Origin: Phyto melanocephala
Lineage: Eukaryota; Arthropoda; Insecta; Diptera; Rhinophoridae
DNA: 64,000 nt
Assembly (NCBI GenBank): GCA_941918925.1
Contig: OW799237.1
Location: 89,749,015 to 89,813,014, forward strand
Reading direction: 5' to 3'
Part shown: in pieces, positions 11,991 to 25,300 of the stretch
Layout of the letters: every line of letters begins with the position of its first letter
Position numbering within the stretch: position 1 is the first letter of the stretch
Notes under the pieces: model-generated
What the model was told of the DNA's origin: nothing
The model's database searches: none
The model's input: only the letters and a program-made list of their open reading frames with translations
Made by a program: the position numbers and the translations under genes

Positions 11991-14900
11991 AGTAATAAAA
12001 TTATTAAAAACAATTGAAAGCAACGAATTCAGTTGTGTCCAATTTTTCATACCTATACGAGCAGTTTTGTGTAGTCGTTTATATAGCAAAATTTAATATT
12101 TCGTTAATAACTGTTATCACTATAGAATAATTCCTTAATACTCAAATATGTATTGCTTTCTATGTTTTTGTCCAATCTCATATTAATTTATTTTCATATA
12201 TTTGGTCTCAAAATGAAACTCGTGTATTTATAGAATACTCACTTCTTAATAGCACAACATTTGAGAAGTTTTTGTTTAACTAGGCGTGTTAAAGTAAGTT
12301 CTCTAATGAATACAACTAATATATTGCAATATAAGGTCCCTATTCTTCAAAAATCTTTGCCCATATATGTAATGTTTGATACTGATCCAAATTTTGTTTA
12401 GATTAGTATAATTATTGTGCTAAATTTTATCTGGTATCATTAATTGTTTAACCCCATGCTAATACGATAATAGTCAGGTAACCTTGATTACTCAGCTGAT
12501 AAATTTTACCAACTGAAATGTTAACTGACAAAGGTATATAATAAAGAAAAATATGAAAAGGGATGGAAAACCTTCGAATACCTGTAAACAGACGACATTA
12601 AATTCCTTAAAATTTTCACACGTTAATTTTGCATAGTTTGTGGTCTTTTAAAATTTTTCTTTCGCCAGAAACATATTGCCCTCAAAATTGTTTAAAGTGA
12701 TCGCAGGTAAATTACTTTCTAACATGTTTTCTATATTTTACGTTAATTAGAAGAATAAATTTGTTAACCTTCTTAATCACATCCTATATTCAAAACTTTT
12801 CCAGGATATTTCTGGGTGGCTAATACCTGAATTTGTTAGGATTATCTTAATCCGATTGATGAAAGCGGTTAAGCCTCAAAGGAAGCAAGAAAACGTAGCG
12901 CCTCAACCATGAAAATCTCTAGTTTGGAATGGAAGCTAGTTACATGTCTTATAGTAGAACCATTCAGGTAAATCTTAACTACGTATATTTCATCAGTATC
13001 GTTCAACTGTAGTATGCTTTTGTGATGGTTATCGAACTTTCAACCAACAATTTTGTCATAATTATAAATGGGCGATTAAATACCACATATAGAAACAATA
13101 TAATTTTATGGAAAATCATTATATGGGAAGTGGGTGGGAAACTGGACGTGCCAACTTAATTTTCGGTTATTAGAATAACATTAAACATTTGCATGACATT
13201 GAAAATCGTTGACTGTCGGCTTATGAGCTTTTAAATTTCATTAATAGGAGTTTATGCAAAAATCGGACGTTAAGGTTGGAGTGACGTAGTAATTTCTGCT
13301 AATGAATTCAACTTAGCTTTTGCAATATAGTTTTAATATTCTTTCAAAATCTTTGTCCATTAGGAAATTACATGAATTCGGGTAGAGGGCGTATCTACTT
13401 AATGTTCTTTGATTACAGTAATATTGACTATGAAGTAGCACCTGCCGATTTCTAAAATGGTACATTTAATTCTTCCAGTTTAACGGCGTTTAAATTTTAA
13501 ATAGATTAAAAGGGACACTGTGAGGGGTTAATTTTTGTACAATTTGATCGTATTATACAGATTAAAGAAATTTTTGGAAAAACGATTTATTTTATTTTTT
13601 ATTCAGAAAATATACTTTTATCACCCAATATTATTCTGTTTAGACGCAATCAGATTTTATTTTTTTCAGAAAGATATTTTTTTTACCTACTCTTGCATTA
13701 CTTGCTTAATAATAGACCAATTTAGACTATTTATAATATTAACTACTTGTGATGCATTTGAAATATTCTGGCAGAATTTAATCCCCCCATCCTTTTATGT
13801 TCGAACTTTGTTGTGTTTTCGACAGTTAGACAGACTGAATGACATATGTAGCTAGGTTATCCTAAAAAGATATCAGCACTCAAAAAATATATTAAATTAA
13901 TATTTTGATGTGTGACAGATCGAATGACAAAATTAATATATCCGCCACTAAATCTCTTATTATATTTGTATCTAGCAGGACACGTGTCTGCAAATTATAT
14001 GAGAACTGAATAATGTTAATCTTTGTGGCAGAGGCAGTCATATATATTTGTTTATATCTCAGAAAATTTTCTTATTTTTTTAATCAAGTTCAACCACACT
14101 ATTTGACACATAACGAATGTTTTCTCTGAATAAGGGATTTAGGGTTTCTCGTAAAGATGACATGAATCACCTATAAACTCAGTAAATCATTGAAAATAAT
14201 TGTATTGAGACACCACAAACAAGCATCACATAAATACAAAAGCTTATTATGATATAAAACTTGATATGTAAATGTTAATTACTTACACAACACAAAGTTT
14301 TTTTCTTTTCGTACATAAATATGTTTTTTTTTCTAATATGTTTTCACACAATATTTTCTTTATGGAGAAATACAACAGGTATTTAAGAATTATTTCTGCG
14401 TAAATTTAAGAATTTATTATTATATTTATTACAGAGAACAGCTGCTCATACAAAATGATACCAATACGAAAATTTAAAATCGATACGGATATTTTCAACC
14501 ATAAAAGGAAACCTAAAGGGGAAGTTGAAAAAATAATAATAAATTTTGTTTTAAATTAAATTTGTGTATGGGTGCGTGTAGGTGTCTAAGTGCGGAAATA
14601 TGGAAATAAGGTAGATATTATTTTATTATCATAATTGTTTTATCTATTTGAACACGTTTGTTGGTACCTCGTTTTTATTTATTTTGTCTTTTGTGGGTTT
14701 GGTTTTCATTGTTTAAAACTAATTAGATTTTAAATTCTCGTTGAATATCATTCCACTTTTATAATAATATGCTGTAAACTTCTTATATTCTTTTTTTTTT
14801 AAACAGCATGCTTTCACTTTTGTTTAAAATCTTCTTTTGAAATACTTTCAATGGGGATTTTTTTCTATTGGCCTCTGTAATGCTGTCTTTGTTTTATTCG

Positions 14901-15489
14901 CCTTTTATATTTCATTGCAAAGCTTTAAATACGTCCTAAATTTTACTTATATTGTATACATGTAACACCAAAAAAAATCTTTAAAAAATATTGTATATTT
15001 TTCACCAGTATAGGTAGAAGGGACCTGATATGTTTTTCATAAATTTTTAAAACAAAAAAAATTAAAAGAGAATTATAAAATTACTTCCATTAATATTTTA
15101 GTTAATTGAAAAAAAAACAGTCTAATAATCAGACTCTGAATCACAAAATGTTTAATTTGTTTTTAGTCTCTGGTTATGTAGTGGTATATGCTAGTGCACC
15201 TTTCACTTTTATACGTGTATTTCTTATACAAAAACCAATTGAAAACAAATCTATAAATATTTTTTTTTATTTCTCAGTCGGCTCAGAATGTTGCCATCAT
15301 AATTCTTTTATTTTTGATCGAAAAAATAAAAATCAAAAAATAACTTTTATTCTTGCCCGGAAAAATCAAAATATTAAAAAGCAACTTATTTTTATCAAAG
15401 ACTAATGCATAAGAATCAATATGATATACTTGAAACCGTTTTCCGATATGTAATTCTGTATGCTTTTATTGATTTAAAACTTCAAAATA
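11991..15489. other. AT-rich, no gene recognised
   Basis: Open frames of about 100 codons at 13535-13855 and 15106-15405 are rich in Phe, Ile and Lys with no motif and are best explained by base composition. A diverged direct duplication is suspected between about 12290-12380 and 13290-13380 (both contain ctaatgaat, then ttgcaatata, then a caaaatctttg-like stretch). Confidence 0.45.
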
Positions 15490-15897
15490 TCTGTTATTAT
15501 CGGTCCCTGGTTGTATGTTGTTGTGGAAAAAAAAACGAGGTTGTCGTGGTTTTTTGCTCATATCTCAGTTGTTTATGTAACGATGTTTCTGATTTTCAAT
15601 ACCGATCTGCTTCCGAATATTTCAAATATTCAAATACTTCACGCAGGTCCAGGCAATGTCGAAGGCCTTCAAAAAGTTGATTTTTACATACACACGGACA
15701 GACGGACAGACTGACAGAGCTTAATCGGATCCAGATTTCATAAGCTTTTAGAAAATATATACTTTATGGGGGGTGTACTTTTATAGCACCAAATTTATTA
15801 TTTTATTGAAAATGAAAATTGTTGAAATTTCACACGGAATGACAAACCTATATATACCCTTACACTCACTGTGTTAAGGGTATAATAATAAACAATA
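15490..15897 (-). repeat. Dispersed fly repeat, partial copy
   Basis: It contains the tail-end phrases ggacagacggacagactgac, gaaaatatatactttatggg, cacacggaatgacaaaccta and the terminal acccttacactcactgtgtt followed by aagggtataat. These match the complement of the left end of the copy at 42825. Confidence 0.65.
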
Positions 15898-16401
15898 AAA
15901 TGGGAGTATTTAACGTTAATATCGTGGATTTAATTATGAGTCGTATTTTGTCATCTGGCTTTTGTAGGCCCAATTCTGTTTGACCATTAACCCAGTGTAA
16001 TTAGAATTTACTATTGCTGTTCTTACATGCTATGCGTATGTACGTTATAGTCTTTTATTTGGTATCTTTAATACGAGTACAGAAAAACTTTAATAAGTTA
16101 TACATTTTGTAGCACACACACAAAGAAACATGTTAACACACATTAACTATAAAAAAAAAGAACATGGAAAGTTGAAGGGAATTAAAAGGGGACAAAATTA
16201 TTATCTCTACTAAATTGCAAAATATATTTCTTCATACACATGAAAAGAAGTTAATAAGTATTCTCTTGCGAATACATATACTCACACATAAACAGTTGGT
16301 TATTATTACATTAGTATGTATTTATGCATCAGAGAACGGCATTTTCATAGATTTTCATGAACAGCCTGTTTTTAAACTTTTGTTCATATTGAGTAAACAA
16401 C

Positions 16402-17590
16402 AAGTAATAGTGCTGTAATCGGTCACACCGAATTCGACAACACCCTACACCATCATATACATATCTAGGTATAATATTATACACTATTTTGCTTTATTAC
16501 TTCCAATTCCATCTTTAATTTTGAATTCTACTAGTCGTGCCCTTCCCTTTCGTACCCATATTGATTAACTTAAGAAAAATAATTATCTTCTATTTTGTTT
16601 CAGACGCCATCTTGGATTTAACACTTACTCCCAGTTTACTATATTCTGCTGGTCAAGCCCATTCATATACTCGTAACAGAATTATTATGAATGTTTAAGG
16701 GGACAAAGCAGCAATCACTATTATTGACCCACATATCCGCCATTTTGATTTCTTTACTTTTTCATAGTTTACTGTACTGGTTAAGCCCTTTTTATTTGAC
16801 ACCAAGAGGGTAGAGTTGCAGTTACCTGATTTGATCCATATATAAATTCATTGTACGTCCTTTTGAAGTGGTGGCCATCATGGAATTTATGAATATTTAT
16901 AGTGTATTATATTTTGCTAGTCAAACCCTTTCTTTTAATATCCATGTCGCTCGTTTTCGAACTCTATAAGCTGAAAAAATCGGATTGTTTGTAAATTTTA
17001 GGAAAAACACGGAAGTAATTGAATTTTTGATTTTTTATCTTAGTTAGTTGGCAACCGATCTGTCAGTTTTTCTCGAAAATAATTTTAAGGAAGACGGTTT
17101 GTATTTTGATATTTTTAGCGTATCCGAAAATTAACACAGAGCTTAAGTAACTTGATGGATTAAAAAAAAAAATATACTTATGTATATAGTTTTCAAAAAT
17201 ATTTGTAACTTCTCCGATTAGTGACCGGTTTGTTCAGAATCTTTACAAATAGCCTCAGATGACATATCATTTCTATAAATAGCAACAAACATGACTACGG
17301 CTGAAAAATTTTGATTTTTATGGCAAAAATATGAGAAAAAGAGGGCCAGTCATGTTTATCTGCTTATATCTCAGAAAGTTTTGTTTTGTATTTCAATAGC
17401 TATTGATTTCCGTATAACAAAAGTTTGATAGCAGAAAGAGATCTGTGTAACTTGTGGGGGCTTCTAAGAGTTATTTTAACCAACACATGGATATACGGAC
17501 AGACGGATAATGTTCGATCGACTCACCTAGATATAGGTTAAAAGTTGAAATTTCCTTAGGAGGTCATATTGTTCCTAATTCAATTGAAGG
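16402..17590 (-). repeat. Dispersed fly repeat, long copy with internal tandem phrases
   Basis: It begins with the complement of the gattcggcacggccgaa-type end. Inside, a phrase of about 130-150 bp recurs with divergence: gccatcttggattt, then tagtttactgtattctgctg, then gtcaagcccattcatat (about 16600-16680, 16740-16800 and 16860-16940). The right part carries the ggacagacggataatg tract. No coding potential is evident. Confidence 0.6.
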
Positions 17591-18179
17591 AAAAAAACTT
17601 CTGTGAAAAAATGCTAAAAAAAAGATATAAATTTCTGATAAACTAAATAAATTTATTCCTCATCGTAATCCTTTAACTACAATTACGGTATGAAGTCCTT
17701 AAAAAGTTCTTTTTTGGAAGATATCTCGTCATCATTGAATAGTTAAAATTAAAATAATATTTCCTATTAAAAATAATGAAATATTATATTGATGAAATCA
17801 TTTAATTATTCCAGAAACACTTGTTACAACTCCCATTGAGGCTTTTAGTGGTCATGGACTATAATCCACTAAATGAAAGGGATGATTTGAGTGAGTTGAC
17901 ATTAATTTACTTCTCTCAAATATAAAGTTCTTAAAACTGCAAAAATATAAGGTTGAATTTAAGCAACAGCTGATTCTAAAATTAATAATATAATTTGGGG
18001 TGGGGCTTTTAATAAGTTTTTTTTTTTATTTTAAATTTATATAGTAAATATTTTAAAATTCTTCAATAACAAATGTTTTATTTCGCAAATGTTCTAAATA
18101 CATCACCAATTTCAGTAAATTAATTACGTGAAAATTGGTTTGTTGTTGTTTTAAAATTTTGTTTTTTTATTCTCTTCAA

Positions 18180-18398
18180 GGGTACCCCGGTAGACTAGTC
18201 AGTAGTGTACTGGTCTGCTTGTTTGGGGGTTGCGGGTTCCATTCCCGCCAAAGACTCTGGACTGGTCTGCTTCTCTTTCTCTTGTATTCTAACTATATCT
18301 ATTCTTCTTTTTATTTTTATATTAAGGCGTTACTATGGACCTTAATGGTCTCCGGGTGAGGGTTTGAGGGTACCAGTCTTACCTACCTACCTACCTCA
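18180..18398 (+). mobile_element. tRNA-derived SINE with intact target duplication
   Basis: The head begins gggtaccccggtagactagt and has an A-box-like stretch (about 18191-18203) and a B-box-like ggttccattcc (18235-18245), the internal RNA polymerase III promoter of a tRNA. The tail ends in an (acct)n run. The element is flanked by the perfect 9-bp direct repeat tctcttcaa at 18171-18179 and 18399-18407. SINEs move with LINE enzymes supplied in trans. The clean duplication suggests a fairly young insertion. Confidence 0.85.
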
Positions 18399-18526
18399 TC
18401 TCTTCAATTATTGGATTATACAGTGGAACATATAATATGTATAATACATATTTTTGTTGCATCTTTCACTTTCAGATAGCATGTTAATTTTTTATTGCGT
18501 TTACTATTTGGTTTTATAAACAAAAC

Positions 18527-19188
18527 TAGCTAATACCCGGTGGGCTTTGCCACCCCCATCGTAATGAAATAAAAATTTTATAGTTCAAAAATATATTAAT
18601 CTTACAAGTGCCACGCCTACTAGTACTAAATCAACCATTTCTTATTTAAATAATCATATAGACGTCAAAGTGTCTCTTGCAAAATTTGGGTACTCTAACT
18701 ATTATCGCTTCCCAGATATACGAATTTTAGTATTCAATTGCTATGAGAGCTGCCATGCCCACTGTTTCTAATGTACCCGTTTTTTCCAGAAATGTTTATT
18801 GGGTGTCAATGTTGCTCTTGCAAAATTTTAGTACTCTAATCGATATCGTTTTCCAAATATACGAAATTTAGTATTTAATTCATGTGGCCACGCCACATGA
18901 AAGTCCGACCATTTTTTACCCAAATGTTTGTGTGGATGTCAAAGTTTACCACTTAATTTGAACACTCTAGCTGTATTAACTTTCGTGATATATAATATTT
19001 AATACTTATTTTTAATAGGGCGTGGTATCCCGCCCACTTACAATTTCAAACCAAATTATAGCCTATAGTTCCTTGCACACATACAGAAAGATTCTTTAAA
19101 AATTTTAAGGAAATCGGTCCAGCCATTTAACCGTCTATAAAGCACAAACAAACATACAAACACACATTGATTTTTATATATATAGATA
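18527..19188 (+). repeat. Unclassified dispersed repeat (actagct...tatatatagat)
   Basis: It starts actagctaatacccggtggg and ends atttttatatatatagat, preceded by gaaatcggtccagccattta. The same ends bound copies at 37629-38230 and 43354-44242. Internal sequence has several diverged sub-repeats around aaaattttagtactctaa and atatacgaatttta. No coding region is visible. The ends recall a repeat type I know from many insect genomes, but I cannot name its class. Confidence 0.65.
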
Positions 19189-20426
19189 TTAACAAGCAAT
19201 TAAAAAGGAAAATACAAAAATAACTTAACACGTTCACATGTGGTATATGTGAACAATTTTATTTTTTAAAAAAAGTTTAGATTGTAAATGGATTTACTTA
19301 ATAAGAATTCTTGTTCATTTGAACAAAGTCATTCTCTGGAATACTTATATTAATATAAGCATATGTCCTTTGATAGTATAAGTTACGCATATATATGCAA
19401 ACGATAGTATTAAAGTAATATAATAATAAATGATTTTATTGTTTCTAATAAAAATCATTTATTTTTATGTTATCCGCTTAATGGGAGAATAATAGGAAAT
19501 GTCATATAAAAGACAAAGTGATTTTCCGCACATTTGAGGTCACATTTGTCCGCAAGCATATTGCAGAAAGTTTTTATTTATGACTGGATAAAAAAAGTAA
19601 TGCAAAAACTCATTATACCATGGTGTTCGTTAGTGAAAAAGCAAAGCCTTTTAAGAGTGTGAGTGGCATTAGTGTGACCGTTATCTAGCATAGAGTGAAA
19701 TTGCGCCTTGCAGAGTTATTTGTACTACTACCAATTACTAGATAAAAATCAATAGTTGTTATTAAAACAATATATTTTTGCATTTAATTTAAAGTTTTAT
19801 ATATGTTATCTTTAATATGAAAAATTTTTATCACATATGCACATACATATATCTGAGTAAGTAATTAATTGTATGTATTAAATTCAGTATTAAATATCAA
19901 GTTTTTAATTAAAATTTGTTTAATATTCAATCAAATATGTGAATCGAGAACAGAAATTTGTTAATAATAATGCTAATTGCTGAATATTGATGCTTGTTTA
20001 TGAATAAATGTTCAAGTATGTACTTGTGGTAGTACTTGTAGTAGTACTTGTAGCTAAAATGTACCTCAAGTACTTGAATGTTTATTAAGGTGGCCATATA
20101 ACATCTTTTATGTTAAATTTTTTGAATAGACTGTTTTAATATAATAATATACTATTGGGATGTATGTTTTTTAATAAGTATACATACACATGATAAATAC
20201 AAATTCTTTATTAAATATTATTTTATATATTTATGTTATAATAATATGAAGTTCATAGTCTAGAAATTCTTGTAATAAAAAATATATTTATTATTTTTAT
20301 TTCCCATACCTGATTTTGTCTTTGTGCTTCTGTAAAAACACAACTCTGATCAAATGAAAAATCTTAATGTTTAGAAAAATTTCTAAAAATTTCATATTGT
20401 ATTCACAATATTACACTTTTTCATTT
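19189..20426. other. AT-rich with short tandem motif
   Basis: No gene is visible. A short tandem of gtacttgtagta phrases lies at about 20010-20060. Confidence 0.5.
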
Positions 20427-20432
20427 TATTTC
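20427..20432. other. Left 6-bp target duplication of the palindromic element
   Basis: tatttc, repeated in the same orientation at 32418-32423 immediately outside the right end. A 6-bp duplication is the known length for Polinton/Maverick integration. Confidence 0.8.
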
Positions 20433-20825
20433 AGTAGTGTGTTTGTGGTGATTCTGGACCACTTTTTTCATACAAAATGATGTGCATGCCAGTAGGGGTG
20501 TTCACAAAAATTGTGTAAGAATAATGTGGTAGTATTAAAATGAGAAATATTTATATTTATCTGCACACCCCTAATGTTAGATCGTCTATATTTATACAAA
20601 CGTGCACATCATACATGGGCGTAGTCGTGGTTTAGTTTTGTGGGGGTTGGAGGCTTATACGTTTTTGGTAGTAAATGAAATCAAAAGAGTTACTTACCAA
20701 AAGAAACACATATAATATAAATCGTTTTTTTTTGGGGGGGGGGATAAATATCCCTTTTTTCCTTTTCATGTATACGCGCGTGAAAATTGAGTAATGAAGT
20801 ATGTGTTTAAAATATATAACGTAAA

Positions 20826-21600
20826 CAAACAAACGGACTAACAGAAAGAGAGACGGACTGACAGAAAGACAGACGGACTGACAGATAGACAGAAGGGTAG
20901 AGAAATGGATAAATTGATCACTATGATTCTTTGTTATTATAGTATATTTTGTTTATTTGTTTGATTATTTTAATGCCCGTCTTACACTAGTACGTATTTA
21001 TTGTTTAAGTCTTACAAGTGTGTGTGTTTATATATATGTCGTAGGCAAACAGACGGACTAAAAGAAAGACAGACGGACTGACAGAAAGACAGACGGACTG
21101 ACAGATAGACAGAAGGGTAGAGAGATGGATAAATTGATTACTATGATTCCTTGTTGTTAGGGTATATTTTGTTCATTTGTTTGTTTGTTTTAATGATCGT
21201 CTTACACGAGCATCTACATATTTATTTTTTAAGTCTTACAAGAGCGTGTGTTTATAATATATATATGTATGTCGTAGGCAAACAGACGGACTAACAGAAA
21301 GAGAGACGGACTGACAGAAAGACAGACGGACTGACAGATAGACAGAAGGGTAGAGAAATGGATAAATTGATCACTATGATTCTTTGTTATTATAGTATAT
21401 TTTGTTTATTTGTTTGATTATTTTAATGATCGTCTTACACGAGCATCTACATATTTATTGTTTAAGTCTTACAAGAGCGTGTGTTTATAATATACATATG
21501 TATGTCGTAGACAAACAGACGGACTAACAGAAAGAGAGACGGACTGACAGAAAGACAGACGGACTGACAGATAGACAGAAGGGTAGAGAGATAGATGTAT
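20826..21600 (+). repeat. Minisatellite, four units of 220-233 bp
   Basis: Units start at about 20826, 21046, 21279 and 21512. Each opens with caaac(a)gacggactaacag, has three gacagacggactgacag-like phrases, then agaagggtagagaaatggat, then an AT-rich remainder. The right arm has only the counterparts of the first and last units. Confidence 0.85.
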
Positions 21601-22373
21601 TGACCACTATGATTGCTTGTTATAATATATTTCTGCTTATTTATTGTTTAGTAAAATGATCGACTAATTCTATCATGGTAAAATATATACATGCATGTAT
21701 ATATTTTTTATGTCGTTCAAGTGGTGTGTGTTTATATTATCTATACATCGCAGCCAAACACAAGGACAGACAGATTGACATACAAGACTGTCTATCCGTC
21801 GGATAGATTTTAGTCAGTTTGATTCTTTATTATTGTCATAGTTTAATTTTATTTTTATTTTTTGTGTAGTAAAATAATCGTCTTATTTTAGCAAGTGTTT
21901 TTAAAGTCTTACAAGTGAATTTGTTTATAATATATGTATGTCACAGATAAACAGGAGCTTTTATTCTTAATTTCATCATAATATGAGCATTTTAAACTGA
22001 TATCATATTGATTGGTAAACTTATATTAAAATAGACATAAAAAAATGTGACTTGAAAGATAATTAAATAAGTAAAATATGAAGAGAGAGGGAGAGAAATA
22101 TAAATAGAAGGAAGGAGATAGAAAATAAACCTGTTTGAAAGATTTATGTAAGTATGTATGTTAATATAAGAAATTCAATTTTATTGTCTTCTTCTTAAAA
22201 AAAGTAAAAATAATAAATTTTTTAGTAATTAGCTTTTGATATCTCTAAATTTTTGATTGTGGTTTGAGATTTATAATTCTCATTTAGTTTATAATAATTT
22301 TTAATAAATATAGAGAATAGTAAAGGTTATATTTCATTATAGTATATAATTTCTACGCGTTTACATCATCAAA

Positions 22374-25300
22374 ATGAAAAGTTTTAATTGTAAATTTTGT
22401 GAAAGCACATTCAGTCGAAACTTTTGTTTGAAACGTCATATAAGACTGCATCATCAAGAGCATTCGGCAGAATGTAAGACGTGCAATATGAAATTCTCAA
22501 ATCGTAAGGAATTTTTAAAGCATCAGCATTTAATAGATCATTCACAAAATATGAAAGATGGTAGCAGATATTGTGATGTTTTTAATTCACATGTCGTATT
22601 AAATCTATGGCCGTATCACTTACGTACAAACAAACATAAGCATAACTGCGTTGAACAAATTAATAACGTAAAATGTGTTACTTCAGTTTTTAAAAATCGC
22701 ATTGCGACGTTTATAATTGAAAATGATGATATCAATAATTTGATCCCTGAAATCTTTTTTTCTAACATTAAGGATAAAGCCGTCAATATTTTAAAAGATA
22801 TGTTACAAAAACATATCAACATAAAATTTAATTGCGAATTATTTTGTGAATATATGTTAGTAAAAGAAGAAGAAACATGTTCAATAGACTTGAAGTCACA
22901 CCAATCAAAAATGGTTATAGTTAATACGTCTGCAACAAGAGATGATGTTATTCAAATTTACTCAAATCAATATAATATTTTAATAAAAAAGATGTCTGAA
23001 TTCCAAGAACGTGATAGTGGATGGACATTAATAAAAATCTCTCACCTTGAAGTTAATGTCAATGAGTATAGGTGTATAAAAGGCTCTCAATATATTCGTT
23101 TACCGCCAACAATTTATAACAAAAAAGCATGCACAAATGTTCAGAATAATGATGAATATTGCTTTAAGTGGGCCATAATATCAGCATTGTATCCAGTCGA
23201 TATACATTCAAATAGATGTTCAGTATATAAGATTCAAGATATTAAGGCTGATCTTATATTACTAGAAAATAATATAATATTAAATTTTAAAAATTTAAAT
23301 TTTCCTTTACCTGTTAACAAAATTAAGGACTTTGAATCAAATAATCCGGAGATAAGTATTAATGTTTTTGGGTTGGAGGATGATAAAATTGTTGGTCCAT
23401 ATTATTTCACACAAAAGGAAAAATTAAATCACATTAATTTGTTATTGTTGGAGGACGAAGAAAGATTTCACTACGTATGGATAAAAAATATATCAAGGTA
23501 TGCTATTTAATATATTTGCATACAGAAGCAAATTTTTAAATGTATTTATTGTTTAATTTATTTACAGACTTATTAGAAGTCAGATAACAAGCCATAATAA
23601 TTTAATATATGTATGCAATACTTGCATAATCCACTTTCACAATGAGACAGCCCTAAAAAAACATAAGGAGGAATGCAACAGAATAGTAACCAAAATGCCT
23701 AGTATAGATAACAATATACTTAGTTTTAAAAATTTGAAAAAGCAAATGGATGTGCCATTTGTAGTTTATGCTGATTTCGAATGTATTCTGGAATCAGTTA
23801 ATGTTCAGAATTCAAATAACGTTACATCAGTACAAAAACATATTCCATTTGCTTACAGTTATTATATTAAGTGTTCGTTTGATACAAATTTAGATATTTT
23901 TAGAACATATAGCGGTGAAGATTCGACAAAACATTTTTTCCAAAATTTAGTTAAGGATGTAATATATATTTATAATAATTATTTAAGTATAGAAAAACCA
24001 ATGAATTTCTTATCACCACTTCAGCAGATAAAACAAAATGAGGACCCAATTTGTCACATTTGCAATAAATTGTTATCTCTTAATGATAGAGTAGCTGACC
24101 ATTGTCATTTAACTGGAGAATATAGAGGTCCCGCACATAATAAATGTAATTTACAATATAAAATTGCGAACTTCATTCCAGTATTTTTTCATAATTTTTC
24201 AGCATATGACTGTCATTTGTTCGTTAGAGAACTTTCATCTGTTGAAGGTGATATAAATATCATTCCATTAAATAAAGAATTGTATGTGTCCATATCAAAA
24301 AAAATTTCAGTCGATAATAAAAATACAATTGAACTGAGATTTTTAGATTCATTTCGGTTTATGTCATCAAGTTTAGAAAAATTAGCAGGTTATTTATCTA
24401 ATGAAGATTTAAGAACTATAAGATCAGTCTATCAAAATGATAATGAATTCGAATTAGTAAAACGGAAAGGTGTATTTCCATATGATTATCTAGATTATGT
24501 GAATCGTCTTCAAGAAGTTCAATTACCAGCACGTTCATTATTTTTTAATAAATTAACTAATCAAATGTGTAGTGAGGATGATTTTAAACATGCAGAAAAA
24601 GTGTGGAGTATGTTTCACTGTAAAACTATATCTGACTATTTAATTTTATACTTGAAGGTAGATGTATTATTATTATGTGACATCTTTGAAAATTTTCGAA
24701 GAGTTTGCAAGAATATTTACAATTTAGATCCCTGTCAATATTATACAGCACCTGGTTTGTCTTGGGATGCAATGTTGAAAACAACAGAAATAGAGTTGGA
24801 ATTGTTAACAGACATTAATATGTATAATTTTGTTGTGCGAGGTATTAGGGGTGGTATTGTTCAGTGCAGTAAACGACACTCAATAGCTAATAATAAATAT
24901 GTTAACGATTATGATTATACAAAAGAATCGAATTATATAATTTATTTAGATGTAAATAACTTATATGGTTATGCTATGTCGCAATATCTTCCTTACAAAA
25001 ATTTTGAATGGATTGAAAATATTGAAGATTTTAATATAAATGATGTTAAAAATGATTCACCAATAGGATATATATTAGAAGTAGACTTAGAATATCCAGC
25101 TTTATTACATGATTATCATAATGACTTACCATTTTGTGCAGAAAATAAGAAGATTGAAATTATGAATCAATCTAAATTAATAACAGATTTAAATAATAAA
25201 TCAAATTATGTAATACATTATATTAATCTTCAACAATGTATTAGTCATGGGTTAGTTTTAAAGAAAATACATAGAATTCTTAAATTTAATCAATCGAATT

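Noticed and set aside
13535..13855. 106-codon frame as a small gene
   Set aside because: Its composition is explained by A+T bias, it has no ATG-based start or motif, and there is no splice or promoter support.
18180..18260. Functional tRNA gene
   Set aside because: It has A and B boxes but no credible acceptor stem or anticodon arm, and the unit continues into a SINE body with tail and target duplication.
20826..21600. CRISPR-like array
   Set aside because: Units are 220-233 bp with near-identical contents and no short repeat alternating with unique spacers; the context is an insect genome.
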